From Paramoeba atlantica (taxonomy: Eukaryota; Discosea): a stretch of DNA of 41,830 nt. Below are positions 1 through 11,735 of this stretch, piece after piece (the first letter of the stretch is position 1; each line of letters opens with the position of its first letter). The notes under the pieces were generated by a model. It did no database searches. It was not told where the DNA came from and saw nothing but the letters and a program-made list of their open reading frames with translations. Location: assembly GCA_977017575.1 (NCBI GenBank), contig CDRNVI010000212.1, positions 1-41,830 on the forward strand, given 5' to 3'. A program made the position numbers and the translations under genes.

Positions 1-713
1 CCTAAACCCTAAACCCTAAACCTAAACCCTAAACCCTAAACCCTAAACCCTAAACCCTAAACCCTAAACCCTAAACCCTAAACCCTAAACCCTAAACCCT
101 AAACCCTAAACCCTAAACCCTAAACCCTAAACCCTAAACCCTAAACCCTAAACCCTAAACCCTAAACCCTAAACCCTAAACCCTAAACCCTAAACCCTAA
201 ACCCTAAACCCTAAACCCTAAACCCTAAACCCTAAACCCTAAACCCTAAACCCTAAACCCTAAACCCTAAACCCTAAACCCTAAACCCTAAACCCTAAAC
301 CCTAAACCCTAAACCCTAAACCCTAAACCCTAAACCCTAAACCCTAAACCCTAAACCCTAAACCCTAAACCCTAAACCCTAAACCCTAAACCCTAAACCC
401 TAAACCCTAAACCCTAAACCCTAAACCCTAAACCCTAAACCCTAAACCCTAAACCCTAAACCCTAAACCCTAAACCCTAAACCCTAAACCCTAAACCCTA
501 AACCCTAAACCCTAAACCCTAAACCCTAAACCCTAAACCCTAAACCCTAAACCCTAAACCCTAAACCCTAAACCCTAAACCCTAAACCCTAAACCCTAAA
601 CCCTAAACCCTAAACCCTAAACCCTAAACCCTAAACCCTAAACCCTAAACCCTAAACCCTAAACCCTAAACCCTAAACCCTAAACCCTAAACCCTAAACC
701 CTAAACCCTAAAA
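1..713. repeat. Telomere, CCCTAAA array
   Basis: About 100 head-to-tail copies of the heptamer CCCTAAA, the C-rich strand of a TTTAGGG telomere, so the window begins at a chromosome end read inward. The array is almost perfect; one early unit (about position 20) lacks a C and reads CCTAAA. The TTTAGGG type is typical of plants, several algae and various protists rather than most animals or fungi. The array stops at about 713 and passes directly into coding-like DNA with no spacer. Confidence 0.98.
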
Positions 714-1088
714 AAGCTCTCCAAAATTGCATTAGATCGAACCAACGACCTTCGCGTGAGCCACAATTACACTCTTGACAGCTTCTCAAAAGCCATCTGT
801 CGTCTTGTTGGGGTGGATCAGCGAAATGAAGATTGGAATATCGTTGCCCAACGTGCCTGTGAAGTGTTTGATCGAGCTCCACGTATTCCTACCTTTCTTT
901 TAGGCCCAGCAACAGTCAACAAAGAGCCAAGGAAAAGAGCCGAGAGAAAGACTGCTGAACGTCATACCGGACCTCGAGTGACAGCAGGTGATTTAAAAGT
1001 TGAACAATATTTTATCCATCCTATCAAATTTTCAATAAAATTGGAGAGACAAAATTTCACTCCAAAAAATCAAAAAAATTTTTACTAA
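711..1088 (+). pseudogene. Nse4-like (SMC5/6 kleisin) gene fragment abutting the telomere
   Basis: The plus frame is open from the last telomeric A residues and reads KKLSKIALDRTNDLRV, then a segment with FSKAICRLVGV, then W..VA..A.EVFDRAP, then FLLGPATVNKEPRKR and RKTAERHTGP. This order (helix with ALxxxxDL, F..F, W....A...F.RAP, [FL]LGP, then a basic R/K run and a conserved P) is how I recall the middle of Nse4, the kleisin of the SMC5/6 DNA-repair complex. Coding character fades after about 1000, where the sequence becomes A/T-rich. No start codon or N-terminal half exists because the telomere replaces them, so it is almost certainly non-functional here. The assignment rests on motif memory; a profile search would settle it. 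Confidence 0.5.
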
Positions 1089-2335
1089 GTCAAAAAATAT
1101 ACCCATTTACCCTACTTGTTGATCATTTATCTCTATCAAATGAAGGAATTGAAAAAATATTTATATGACCCAATTCAAAAACATGTTGGCTTCTCTTCAA
1201 ATTTTAATTTTTTCTTCCTGAATCCATCCTCATAGAAAGATAGAGTACTTTCAAATATGTAAATTTCCTTATTTAGTCAATTTTTTCATATCAATTAAAA
1301 AGCTCCAAATGATGAAAAATGAATGATGGAAGATAAATCCTATTCAATAAAGGTTTTTTTAAACATATTATCAACCTTAAATCAATTTTTTGATTTCTAA
1401 CATGATTTTATTAACACATTACAAAAAGTATTTTTTCAAAAGTATGCTTACATAAAAGGTCTATAAAAATCTCTCAATATCAAAAAATGAAAAATAAAAG
1501 TAATAAAGTAGTGTAAAAACATCAAATGAATTTTATAATAAAGAAAATCAATTTGAGATTTATCTATTTTGTTTTTATGTAGGGAGCAATAATATTATTT
1601 GTTATAATAGGGAAACAGAGCCAAAAGTTCCAAAAGTATGTTTACAAAAGGATGCTGTAAAAATCTCTCAATATTAAAAAATGAAAAATAAAAATAATAG
1701 GGTAGTGTAAAAACATGAAATTAATCTATATTTAAAGAAAACTTTGAAAAATTTTATATATTCCCCTATTATGTAGGTACCAATTCATTGATGTTTTTTT
1801 ATATGTAAAATACATAGAAAAAATACTCATATTTTTGGACTCTATAAAAATCTCTCAAAATGAAAAAATGAAAAATGAAAGTAATAGAGTAGTGTAAAAA
1901 CATGAAATTAATCTATGTTTAAGGAAAACCATGAAAAATTTTATATATAACCTGATAATGTAGGGAGGAGATTAAAATTATATGTTTGTATGTAAAAATC
2001 ATATAAATGTTTTCTCAATTATTTTTGTTCTATGAGACAAAATCAAAAATCTGGCTGGTCCAAGTTTTAGAAAATAGTTTTTTTTATTATGTTATCAAAA
2101 AAAATAAGTCCCAACTCACTTGTTTCCTCAATATGTAGGGTGCCACTTTAAAGTCCTATCATTATATGTGAATTTCATACATAAGACCTCTTTGTAAACT
2201 GTCTATAACTTTTTGTGACATATTTGGATTTTAAAAAAAAATATGCCATTAGGAAGACAAAAATGAGGCGCATCTTTCTACCAGTCTCGATTTTCCGAAT
2301 TGTAAAAAAAAGTGGTTCAAAACGAAGTAATTAGG
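1089..2335. repeat. Subtelomeric AT-rich spacer with ~190-bp degenerate tandem repeat
   Basis: No coding region is visible. The sequence block ctctcaat(a)t..aaaaaatgaaaaat recurs at about 1471, 1665 and 1852 (spacing 194 and 187), followed each time by agtagtgtaaaaacat or a close variant and then by a block beginning atgtagg. The atgtagg block recurs at about 1577, 1772, 1960 and 2134. This gives three to four diverged units of roughly 175-195 bp between about 1430 and 2160. The flanks (1089-1430 and 2160-2335) are plain A/T-rich DNA. Such decayed tandem units next to a telomere look like a subtelomeric satellite. Confidence 0.75.
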
Positions 2336-2348
2336 CCCTAAACCCTAA
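2336..2348. repeat. Short internal telomeric tract
   Basis: The sequence ccctaaaccctaa lies here, in the same orientation as the terminal array 1.6 kb away, and touches the broken end of the copia fossil at 2349. Thirteen matching bases precisely at an element breakpoint suggest a past chromosome end healed by telomere addition and later covered by more distal DNA. A chance match is possible because the tract is short. Confidence 0.7.
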
Positions 2349-5300
2349 TTAGTCATGATCTTCAGTGTGGGTGTTCAAGAAGCGAGAGCATTGGGAAACA
2401 GCATATGAAATATCAGGGTGAGTTTTCATCAACCAAATTAGAGAACCAACAAGACTTGCATAGGGAAAATCAGTAGGGGGTTCATCAGGCTTAGACATAG
2501 GCAAAACTTTACTCACAGCAGGAGTATCACTCTTTCTTATTTTGTGGCAGTCAAAACTCTCCAATAAATTGTTGAGGAAGGCACACTGATTGAGAGAAAT
2601 TTCTTTGTGATTTTGTTTCACACCACAACCAAGGAACCAGGAGCATTTTCCACTAGGCTTCCACTTGAATCTTTCAATCAGTTTGGAGTAAATCTCTTCA
2701 TGGAGCTTTGGACAAGTACAAACATCCAAATTATCATCAACAACAGTTGGAAATAAACAGAAGTTTCCATCAGGTTCAACATGAATGTAAAGATTGGGAT
2801 CAGCAGTCAAACAATGGAATTGCAGCTCTTCAATAAGAAATTTTCGAAAAATCAGATTCCAACATTGTCCAGCAATTGGCACACCATAGAGAGCTTTGTT
2901 CAATCGACAGAGATATTTGGGATGTTCAGGATCTTCGAAACCTTTGGGTTGAGTGACATAATAAACAATATCGCCATCAGGAATGTCAGCTTGGATATAG
3001 GCATTTGGGACATCTCCAGAATTCACATCAAGGTCAAACATAGCAGCAATAGCAAATGTCAAATTGAGAGATTCAGTGGTTGCAGTTCCAGCATAATTAT
3101 CTTCTTGGTCAAAATTGGGATCTTTCGCAAGACTATATTTTACACAAGAACCGTTTGCACAAAATCGAGCTTTGAACTTGAATATTACTCCATTTTCAGT
3201 CTTAATTCGAAATCGCCACAGGCCTTGCATAATAATGTGTTTCTTTCCATCCTTGGGGAACTTTGGGGGAGGAAGCACCAATTCCCAAGTCTTATTTTCA
3301 ATATAAGCATCATATTCTCTTTTGCAGGCTTGTTTCCATTCTTCTTTTTCATTTGAACAGGTGGCTTACTTGTAGGATCGAGGGGTAACTTTGTCATTAA
3401 CAACTTGGTCAGCATGGAAGGCATAGTTAAGGAAATCAAGATCTTTGTAACCATGGTCAGGTTCACCTAACGTATTCCAAGGTATTTTCAGGGCACTGAA
3501 CGCTTTTCCAATGGCGCTATGTTGGTAGTCAAGGTCTTGGAAGCAAGCAAAGTGTCTTACTTCTTCAGCTGCATCATCAGATTTATTTGGTTCAGAGATG
3601 TTAATTTCATCATCAGGTTGAAATTGAATAATAAGATTGAAATCAACTTCAAAATCAGTTTCAGAGTTGTATGTAGAGGAAGAGTAAGGAGATGCAGATT
3701 GGTCTGCATGGTCATAAGGGTCAGAATCATGATCATTTGATGGATAATTGAACATTTCATAATTATCAAGGTCAATTGGCAATTCAGGTTCATTTTCGTC
3801 AGCAGAGTCATAATCAGTTCCTTCACTTTCTTCATCCTTCATATCTAATTCTATCATTTGAGGGAGAATTTCAGAATCAAGGGTTGCAGCAGCTTGAGCA
3901 GGATCAACAATTGGAGAAGAAGAGGAACTAGAAGAGGAACAAGAAGAACAAGAGGAAGATGTAGGTGTGTAAGAACCATCGCTTTGAGTAAAATTGGGAG
4001 GAGGCATACTGAGAAGCACTATCTCATCATCATCATCATCACTGTACACATTCGTACTGTGGGTTTTCTCATTCAAAGCAGTATGTTTTGAATGTAAGTT
4101 TACAGGAGCAGGAGTGGAATGGTCTATTCCATTCTCTCTTTCAACATCAACAGGGTAATCATCATCAATTACAATTTTCAGCAGAATCGTCAGGATTCTC
4201 ATGTACACAATCCACGGGATTTGTGTTTGTCCTCAGAACGTCATCACGGTCTGATAATTTCGAAAAATCAACGAATTTTTCATTCAAATAAGTATCAAAA
4301 TAGTGTGGGATATTCCCTCTATCAATACGCTTCAACAGGTTCGAAACACCAAAGACATATTCATCAAATACCACACTTGAACTTTCAAAAATAGTTTTCT
4401 TTACAGGGTCATACAAAATATAACCATTAATTTTTTCTGAAGGGCCAAGATAGATCACAGGGCGTGCTTTAGGCATCAGTTTGGTTCTGTTCTTTCAGGA
4501 AATGTGTGCAAAAGCATGACAACCAAAAGGGTGGATCAACTCAATATTGGGTTTGTGACCATACAGCTTCTGGAAGGGGGAAATTTCTTCACCTTCTTTC
4601 ACAATGTAGGAGCTTACAACACTTGCAAGTTTTTCAGTATAATTCCAAAATTGTTTAGGCAATCCAGCATGGATTCGAATCACTTGAGCAGTGTTCCATC
4701 GAGTCTCATTTGCACATTCAGCAACACCATTTTCAGTAGAATCATCTCTACTAGAAAATCTGATATGAATTCCTTTCTCAGCGCAATATTGTCCAATTTT
4801 CATTGCAGGACCAACAAATTCTCAAGCACCATCACATTGAATGATTTTGACCTTCACATCCAATTGTCTTTGAAGCTTTGCAATCAGATTGATCAGCACT
4901 TCGCCAGCATCACTCTTTTTCTTGAGGAATTCAGATAAATCCATCTTGGAGTAGTCTTCAACAACTGAGAGAGAGTATTTGTTCTTCCGATAAGAAAGTA
5001 CATTTTTCTCATGGTTGTCAATGTGCAACATTTCACCGAGTTTTCGTTTTGTTCTCGTACCAGGAGTATGACTCTTCTTTTTCGCTTTGGCCAACTCACA
5101 AGCAGTACAAACATTTTGATCTATTCTCAATCTGTGATATTGCAGGGGCAAACCGTCAACCGCACGAGCATTAATAGTCTTTTTCAAACCAGAAAAATGA
5201 CACAATCTATTATGCCAATATTTCCATTCTTTCTCACGGGTAGGACAGAGGATTCTATGGATTCTTTTCTTGCGGAGAGATTGAGATGAAGAAGCATCCT

Positions 5301-7312
5301 CAGGAGTTTCATTTTTGGAGTGAGTAACTTCTTCAGCAGCATAAGATTGTTGATAGTTGGTTCAATTGGGTAAAGCCAAATAATACAAGCCATTGTTCTG
5401 TGGACCACTCAAAATCGTCTGGGAATCGCTTAAATTGATCTTCTTTTTCATCACACAAATTTGGTCAGAATCCAAAACAACAGAAGCATCCCAAGTTTCA
5501 CACATGTGAGCCACAGAGAGAAGATTCATTTCACAATTGGGGACTACAGAGACATCTTGAAGAGGCGGCAAATCAAAATGAATTGCCAAGTCACCTTGCA
5601 TTGTAACAGGAATCAAATCACCATTCGCTTGCTTGATGTTTATGGACATTGCGGGTGGAGCGTTTCTTGTTGTGAGATTTGGATCATTCACAATTGTGTT
5701 TGAACAAGCTGAATCAGCAAGAGCAGTTGCTCCATTTGATTGTCTTGCAACAAAAGCAGATTGAATCAAAGATTGAGAAGAAGAAACAAGAGCAGAAACG
5801 CAACAAGAGTAAACAGAAATATTGATTTTATTCATTTTCATCTTCCAAGCATTGATTTTTTGAACAAAAGCATTGAAATTCACCTTGGCTTGTTGTCCCA
5901 CAGCACTTTGGTTTGCTGGGTTTGTGTTGCAACCTTTCACAATGTGACTGGTGGCACCACAACGAAAACAGGCTTTAGCTGGAGGGGTGGGAGGATCTTC
6001 CCATCCAGGGTAATTTCAAAACTGGTTGCACGTTTGAGGAGTAGGAATTAGGGGACTATGGCAAGGAGGGCCATTTCCTTGTCTTCTTTGGTGAGGAGGG
6101 ACAACATTTCCTTGTTGATTAGGATTGGTAGCAGGGTTATTCTTCTTCTGAAAAGCAACATAAGCAGCAACATTCTCTTTGGTCTTCAAGGCTTGTTTCT
6201 TCTTGTTGGTGCTGGAGCAACTACCTTCAATTTCTTTTAACTCCAAGAAAGCACTCTCCACTGTCCACTCTCCCACTCTAAGCAATCCCTGAAAGGTTTC
6301 CCAATGTTGTTGTGGCATGGAATCTTGAATGTAATCCAATTTCTTGTTCATTGGTATTGGTTTCCCTTTCAACGCTTCAACGTGAAGAAATAACTCCTTC
6401 AGTCTCAACTCAAAACTAGAGATTGTCTCATTTTCTCTGATACAACAATCCTCTAACTTACTTTTCACTTCTTTCATGTTGTGAACAATTATGGTACTCA
6501 GATTTAAGATCAATATGTCCCAAATAATTTTTGATGTTCTTCTCTTCAAATTGCTAAGATACCCCTTTGCTCGACCAACACAAGCCTTATTCAGTAAGTT
6601 TGTAAGATTCATTTGATTGTCCATACAGTTATTGAAACATCTTTGGTTGATTTGCTGCTTGTACTCCAATTTCTCTTTGTGTCTTGCCTCCAACTCCTTT
6701 CTTTTTGCCAAAATTCTTTTCTTCTCAGCTTCTCCCATTTTTTCTGTAACCTCCTCCATCTCTTCCTCAAACTTGATTAGAACAGGTTCACCTGTAGGAA
6801 CTTTGTTGAGGAATAGATGATGAATGAGATTTTGGGTGCTGAGCCGAATGAGCATCTCTTTTTGCCAGAGCATGAATTCAATGGTGGATTCACCTTTGAG
6901 TTCATTAATCTCGAGTGCACCCTTCCACGTCTTGTTCTTTGGTTCAAATTCTGGCCAATCTACTACTCTGTAATCATCTTCCATAGTTGAGGATGTGGCA
7001 AACATAAAAGAGCGAGAGAGAAAAGCAAGAAACAGCGACGGGAGAAGATGGGTGAGAAAAACTGATAAAACCACACAAAATTGTGAAAACACATGATTAA
7101 AACAAACAGAAAAACAGGCAAAAGGAACGAGAGAGCAAGAGCAATAAAAAGAAATCAAGTGGAGTTGTTGAACGAATGAGAGAATGGGTGCAAACGAGTG
7201 AAAACAAAAACAAAAACAAAAAACAAAAAAACAGAAAATAAAACAAAAATAAAACAAAAAATAAAACAAAAAAAAGTGTAAAACACTGAAGTTCTACTGA
7301 TAACAAGATCAG

Positions 7313-7335
7313 GCAAAGAGCCTAGACTCTTAATC
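7313..7335 (-). promoter_or_regulatory. Candidate primer-binding site (internal tRNA-Lys type)
   Basis: Immediately inside the LTR the plus strand reads gagcctagactcttaatc, which resembles the D-stem/anticodon-stem part of tRNA-Lys(CUU); agactcttaatct around the anticodon matches the usual sequence. The element runs on the minus strand, so a tRNA-like plus strand is what a primer-binding site requires. Priming by a tRNA cut in its anticodon loop is known for Drosophila copia (initiator tRNA-Met). Here the matching tRNA would be Lys. This is inference from one sequence; tRNA genes of this organism are needed for confirmation. Confidence 0.45.
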
Positions 7336-7863
7336 TGTCAAGTGGCGGGGTTTGGTGGAAGAAGATTGCTGAGAAAAGAAAAGAAAGGTGCAAACTTCAT
7401 TCCATGGTGAGAGCCGGGAACGTGAAAAAAAACAAAATCTCTCACGTGTTTATTTACAAACAGGTTTCAAGCACATATTTAACAATGTGACACCAAGTGC
7501 AAAAACAGAGAAACACACACAAATAAAAGCACACATAAGAGATACAAAGACACAACAAGTTTAAGGAAGGGAACAACAGATGACATCAGCACAAATAAAT
7601 TCATGGGCTGAAAGATCAGAATATGGAGAATAAACTATGCAATCAAATTGGGTCTGAAATAGGGCAAAGGTATTCTTGAAGGCACAATTCAATGATTGAT
7701 CAATATTTCGGTGTGTAGTTGTCAGATTCAGATGGAACTAGCACCATTCGAAAGAGGAAGATGAGGCACTTCAGGATAGCACAACTCGTGATCATAGAAT
7801 TCACAAATGATGTTCTCCATTAAGTCAAACATTCTTCAAACCAAGAATACTGATATTCTAACA
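7336..7863 (-). repeat. 5' LTR of the copia fossil
   Basis: On the minus strand this 528-bp block begins TGTTAGAATATCAG and ends CTTGACA, giving the TG...CA termini (TGT/ACA) expected of an LTR. Its outer edge falls exactly where the Gag frame of a second fossil is interrupted, and its inner edge is followed by a tRNA-complementary stretch and then the Gag leader. These three facts place both LTR borders well. The partner LTR is lost, so no direct comparison is possible inside the window. Confidence 0.7.
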
Positions 7864-8702
7864 CTTTGAATATGACCATGTTTTCCACAATAATAACACT
7901 TCCTTGAGCCCCCAGATCCAGAACTTACGTTTGCAAAACTGTGAAATGATTCTGCTTGAAAGCCATATTCTTCTAGAAAATGCCAAGGTGTTTTGTTAAG
8001 ATTAAAATTCTCAAACTTACTTTCAAAAACATCACAATATTTTGGAAACAGAGCATGATACAGAATACTCTTTGCATCAGCCAAATCAAGTTCTATATTC
8101 AATACCTCTAAATACATCTCAAGCCAATTCATAAATGGCTTGATCCTCTCAAAAGGCTTCTGTTTCACATCCCTTGCAGCTATACAAATTTTTTCTCACC
8201 ACTCAGCACCGAGATTATCTTGAAACAGAAAAGTAATAATATTTGAAACACCCATAGTAGAGTAATCCATTCTCTGAAGACTTAACTTTGAATCTCCAGA
8301 AATTGCTTCAAACAAGTAACGATGCCAAAGACTCCTATCTTCGACATTATTTCTCATTTTCCAGTAGAAATCACTTTGAAAAAACAAAAGTTTTTCAACA
8401 TCATCACACAGTGTGTTTAACTTCAGAAGACCCTTCACAGTCTTAAAAGTTCAACTACAATCCTCCATCTCCTGTGTCATCTGAGACAGAGTTCTTCTCA
8501 ACATTGCATCCTGGGAATTGGATACTTCTTGCTCATCAGCCTGAAGATGACTCCTCTCCCTGCCTGTGTTCCAAGCAGAAACTGGTCGTACGACCACATC
8601 TCTATCATATAGAGCTGTCAAACTGCTTGTCTGCCATGGCCTACCTATACCACTATTTTCTGAACAAGATCTCCCAACACTCACATCAGGTAGAAAATTC
8701 AT
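7864..8702 (-). mobile_element. Second retroelement fossil: Gag remnant
   Basis: Three nearly contiguous minus-strand pieces look like one Gag protein: a region with KLNTLCDDVEKLLFF and SGDSKLSLQRMDYSTM, one with KPFERIKPFMNWLEMYLEV, and a zinc-knuckle start CYYCGKHGH. The plain order (helical Gag core, then CCHC knuckle) is typical of LTR retroelements. The copia element above is inserted in the knuckle, so this one is older. It carries about two or three further breaks, and its protease and polymerase parts are not in the window. Superfamily cannot be told from Gag alone. Confidence 0.65.
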
Positions 8703-10530
8703 TCAACAACAACTATCTTCCGTTCTCTTCCAAAAACAAAAAATACCATAGTACACATTCAAGGAGAATAATAGGAAGAACATTACCCAAGGAAAAATAT
8801 AATTAAAGTCTCTCTCCCTCACATCTTCCCACATCCTCACAAGAAGACCCAACCAAAACATTCCCTCTTGAAGATAAGGCAACATAGAAATATCATCACT
8901 CACAGCTAATGTACAACCGAAAATAAATGGAAAAAGAACCAAAACACAGAAGCAGAGCAAACTTCCGAAAAAAAGTACAGAGTGGTGCATCTCTACTACT
9001 AATACAAACAGAACAAGGAAACAGATCAGTTTAAATCTCCTAAATTTACTATGATATCTACAACTTCTGCTCAAAGCACAACAAAAGCAATACAAACCAA
9101 ATTCATGACAAAACACAAATTTAGGCAAAACAAAACACTCCCTAATCAGGAAAACGCAGAGGAAACAACAAAACAACATCAAATCAAGAAGCATCTTCAA
9201 GAGTCAAAACACTCTCACAACCTGACAGGGTGAAAGAGCATAAACTTTCTTTTGTTCTTTTTGGCTTTTGGAACACATTTAATAAAAGACATTGAACCAA
9301 GCTTGTTCTTTCTTTGTTCTTTGTTCTTGTTCTCTGTTCTTGTCTCTATCTCCATACTATTCCATAGAGGACTCAACTAAAACCCAATGGGAAAACTGGT
9401 GCTCAAAGTTAAAAAGAAAAGAAAAGTTGCTTGCTCAAAAAACCAATTGGTGGAAAAATAGCTAACTCAAAAAGAAGATAAACAATTGAAAGTAGAAGAT
9501 CAGTTGTTGTGAGGAAACTTGGCCTCCAGGAAAAAACCTCACCAGAATGTTTGTTTGTGAAAACAAGGCACTGTTGTTGTTTCAATTCAAAGAACAAATG
9601 TTCAATCTCAGTATTGAAAGTGAGTGTGAGTTCTGAAAATCAAAACCAGCATCACCAATGAACACATCTACTTTGGTACAGATTAAAGAAGGTGTGTTAG
9701 AAATATGTTGAATGGACAACTGAAGAGTGGTCCTCAGAAGTCTCACGAAAAAGTGAGAAACTTTCTGATGACATCATCAATGGTGTTCTTTATTTAGATT
9801 CACAGAAGGTTGACTTGGAGGAGATCAAAGGTCAACTTGAAGGAGATTGGGAATTGACTTGGAGAAGATCAAGAGTCAGATCAAACAAATAGAACAGAGA
9901 ACCAAGTGTCTTCAGAGTAGTGCACATTGCTTGTGTGCACCTTTCATCTCCTTCACCAATGGAAGTAACCTCTGAACCTGAAAAGGAAACTTCTCTCACA
10001 CCTCCTACTGAACCTGGAGAGAACATTCTCATCTTGGGGGAGGGTGCACATGAGGAACATGTGCCTAGCTGATTATCTCTGAACAGAACTTGAAACTCTT
10101 TCTTTTCTTCCAACATGAATGAATGAAAACAAATGCTAATTTAAGAACTTTAAACCTTTTGGAACCCTGCAACTTGTATTTGCTTTATTTGGATTATTTA
10201 TGTTTGCAGATTATTTATTTGGCCCCTTCTTCTGAACTGTTTCACTGAAATCTCTGAGTTCTCTTGGATTGTTTTAAGAACACTGTGACTCATGTTCTTT
10301 CTTGATGAAATCAAAAGAATAAAAACACTTTTCAAATTCCAAATTCTGAATTGAAGATTAATATCCAAATGGAACAAGATCAACCCCAACAAGTGGAAGG
10401 TGCTGTTGAAGACCTTGAGATTGATGAACCAATTGAGGAGCCTGACCAAGAAACCAATGGTGCATAAACCTAGAGGGTAGACTCTTTTTTCTTTATGGGT
10501 GCCCATTAGAAGTTGGGGAGGTAGAACTGT
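8703..10530. other. Unresolved region, probably leader/LTR of the second fossil and flank
   Basis: No convincing gene is visible. The first 500 bp are T-rich on the minus strand and read as a long hydrophobic frame without family features, consistent with untranslated leader of the Gag fossil downstream. Repeated ttcttgttc-like runs lie at 9300-9350. A plus-strand block at 9696 starts tgttagaaatatg, reminiscent of an LTR start, but no second copy or matching end was found. A 32-residue acidic plus frame (10369-10467, starts MEQDQPQQVEG) is open but too short to call. The segment between 9.7 and 10.3 kb has mixed composition and nothing I can name. Confidence 0.4.
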
Positions 10531-11735
10531 TCAAAAGAGATAAAAATTGACACCACCAAACAAAGAAAGAAGAATAAAGAAAAAGAAAGAAAAATCAAAC
10601 CCATCCCCACTCAAAAACAAGGTGTCACCATCAGTAACACCTGATGGCACCATCAGGCTGTCATTGAAGCAAGAGCCATGACTGGTAGCAGGACCCAAAA
10701 CTGGAGAAGAAGAAGATGAATCACCAAAAGTGGGAGAAGGTTGGTGAAGAGGTTGGAAAGGAGAGCTCTCTGGAGAGAGAGGAGAATTAGTATGTGGAGG
10801 AGAATGAGAAGGTGACAGAGGATTCAAAGGTGGAGGAGAATAAGAAGGTGGAAGATAAGAAGGAGGAGGAAGTGGGTGAGGAGATTGAGATTTGGTCTGA
10901 AAAGAATGAGGAGCCATAGTCCTTTGGTAGGCTTGGAGGAGTAATTGATTTTGCTGCAAAATTGACATTCAAAAAGAGAGAAAGAGAGAAGAAAGAGAGG
11001 GAAGGAAGAACAAACCAGTTGCCAGGCCTTTAGTTTTTCATTCTCAAGTGCCAAAACCTGACGAGACATTTTGTCTCTGGCTTTCTGGGACTGCTGAAAC
11101 ATCTCAAGTCTGGTTGTCGTCGATCGATTCATTGCTTCAGCAAGCACTTCCGCCCCATGAGTGGGAGTTGCTCTTTTTCTTTTTGCTGAAAGGACTGAAA
11201 CAAAAAATGAGTGAATTGGAAAAAAGAAAAGAGAGGGATAAAGAAAGAAAAAACCTTTTTTGTGTTTTTCAAGGTCCTCATCTGTCACAGACTGTTTCTC
11301 AGGAGGAGCAACCAGATTAAGAGGCAAAGGCGTTGATGAAATCTTCGAATTCTCCCAAATGATCTCTTCCAATTGATTCAACAAACTTTGCTTTTCATTT
11401 ACGAAGTCTACAACTCTTTTTGGCAGGGCTCGGGCCTTGGCAGGACGTTGTTGGGCAGGATGTTGTGTTTCGTCCGTTGGCAGGCGAGAAGTGTACAGCT
11501 TATATATTGTTTGGTACTGTTTGTAAATATTTTCCTTATTCCGTTCCGTCCGACCACCAAGGAATTGAAACGCTTTGTGAAGCCATTTACGGAGAGAGGT
11601 CTTGTCATGGAAGGCATCAGCTCTATCGAGAGGAAGGTGCTCTGAACCTTTTTTCAACTCTCCTTGATAAAGACCAATCATCCCCTGGATGATCATCTCC
11701 ATTTCATCATGGGACCAACAACTACTACTCGGCAT
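10531..11735 (-). CDS. Myb/SANT-like (trihelix-type) DNA-binding protein, 3 exons
   Basis: Predicted protein of 360 residues. Exons: 11735-11255, 11194-11016, 10953-10531, with GT-AG introns of 60 and 62 nt that join in frame (phases 1 and 0). Residues about 5-90 (WSHDEMEMIIQGMIGLYQ, then KTSLRKWLHKAFQFLGGRT, then NIYKQYQTIYKLY) resemble a Myb/SANT-like or trihelix domain. A glutamine/arginine-rich coiled-coil follows in exon 2 (RLEMFQQSQKARDKMSRQV) and exon 3 is a long Pro/Ser-rich tail (about 120 residues). The role inferred is sequence-specific DNA binding in the nucleus. Myb/SANT-like proteins are also encoded by PIF/Harbinger transposons; the position next to retroelement fossils makes a mobile or domesticated origin possible, but no transposase is present. 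The start was chosen as the first ATG before the domain. Confidence 0.65.

Larger units (their letters stand above)
2349..7863 (-). mobile_element. Ty1/copia-type LTR retroelement fossil
   Basis: A broken element read on the minus strand. Parts in order from the 5' side: LTR (7336-7863), primer site and leader (about 6985-7335), a Gag-like region (about 6.0-7.0 kb; begins MEDDYRVVDWPEFEP) with a CxxC zinc-knuckle beginning near 5.95 kb, an aspartic protease region (DSACSN, about 5.7 kb), an integrase region with the HxxxC/CxxC zinc-binding part (about 4.2-5.2 kb), and reverse transcriptase (about 2.35-3.3 kb) with GVPIAGQCW and VVDDNLD at the catalytic box. The order PR-IN-RT defines the copia superfamily. 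It carries roughly six breaks and its 3' end, including a second LTR, is absent at the internal telomeric tract. With no LTR pair its age cannot be estimated, but it is clearly a fossil. Confidence 0.9.

Noticed and set aside
7300-7380. A tRNA-Lys(CUU) gene
   Set aside because: Only the D-stem to anticodon part matches; there is no proper T-arm (the place of TTCRA reads TTTGG) and no acceptor stem. The match fits a primer-binding site better.
8703-9200. A 165-residue hydrophobic membrane protein on the minus strand
   Set aside because: The sequence is a T-rich strand translating to Phe/Leu/Cys without charged loops or family motifs, and it lies where the Gag fossil's leader should be.
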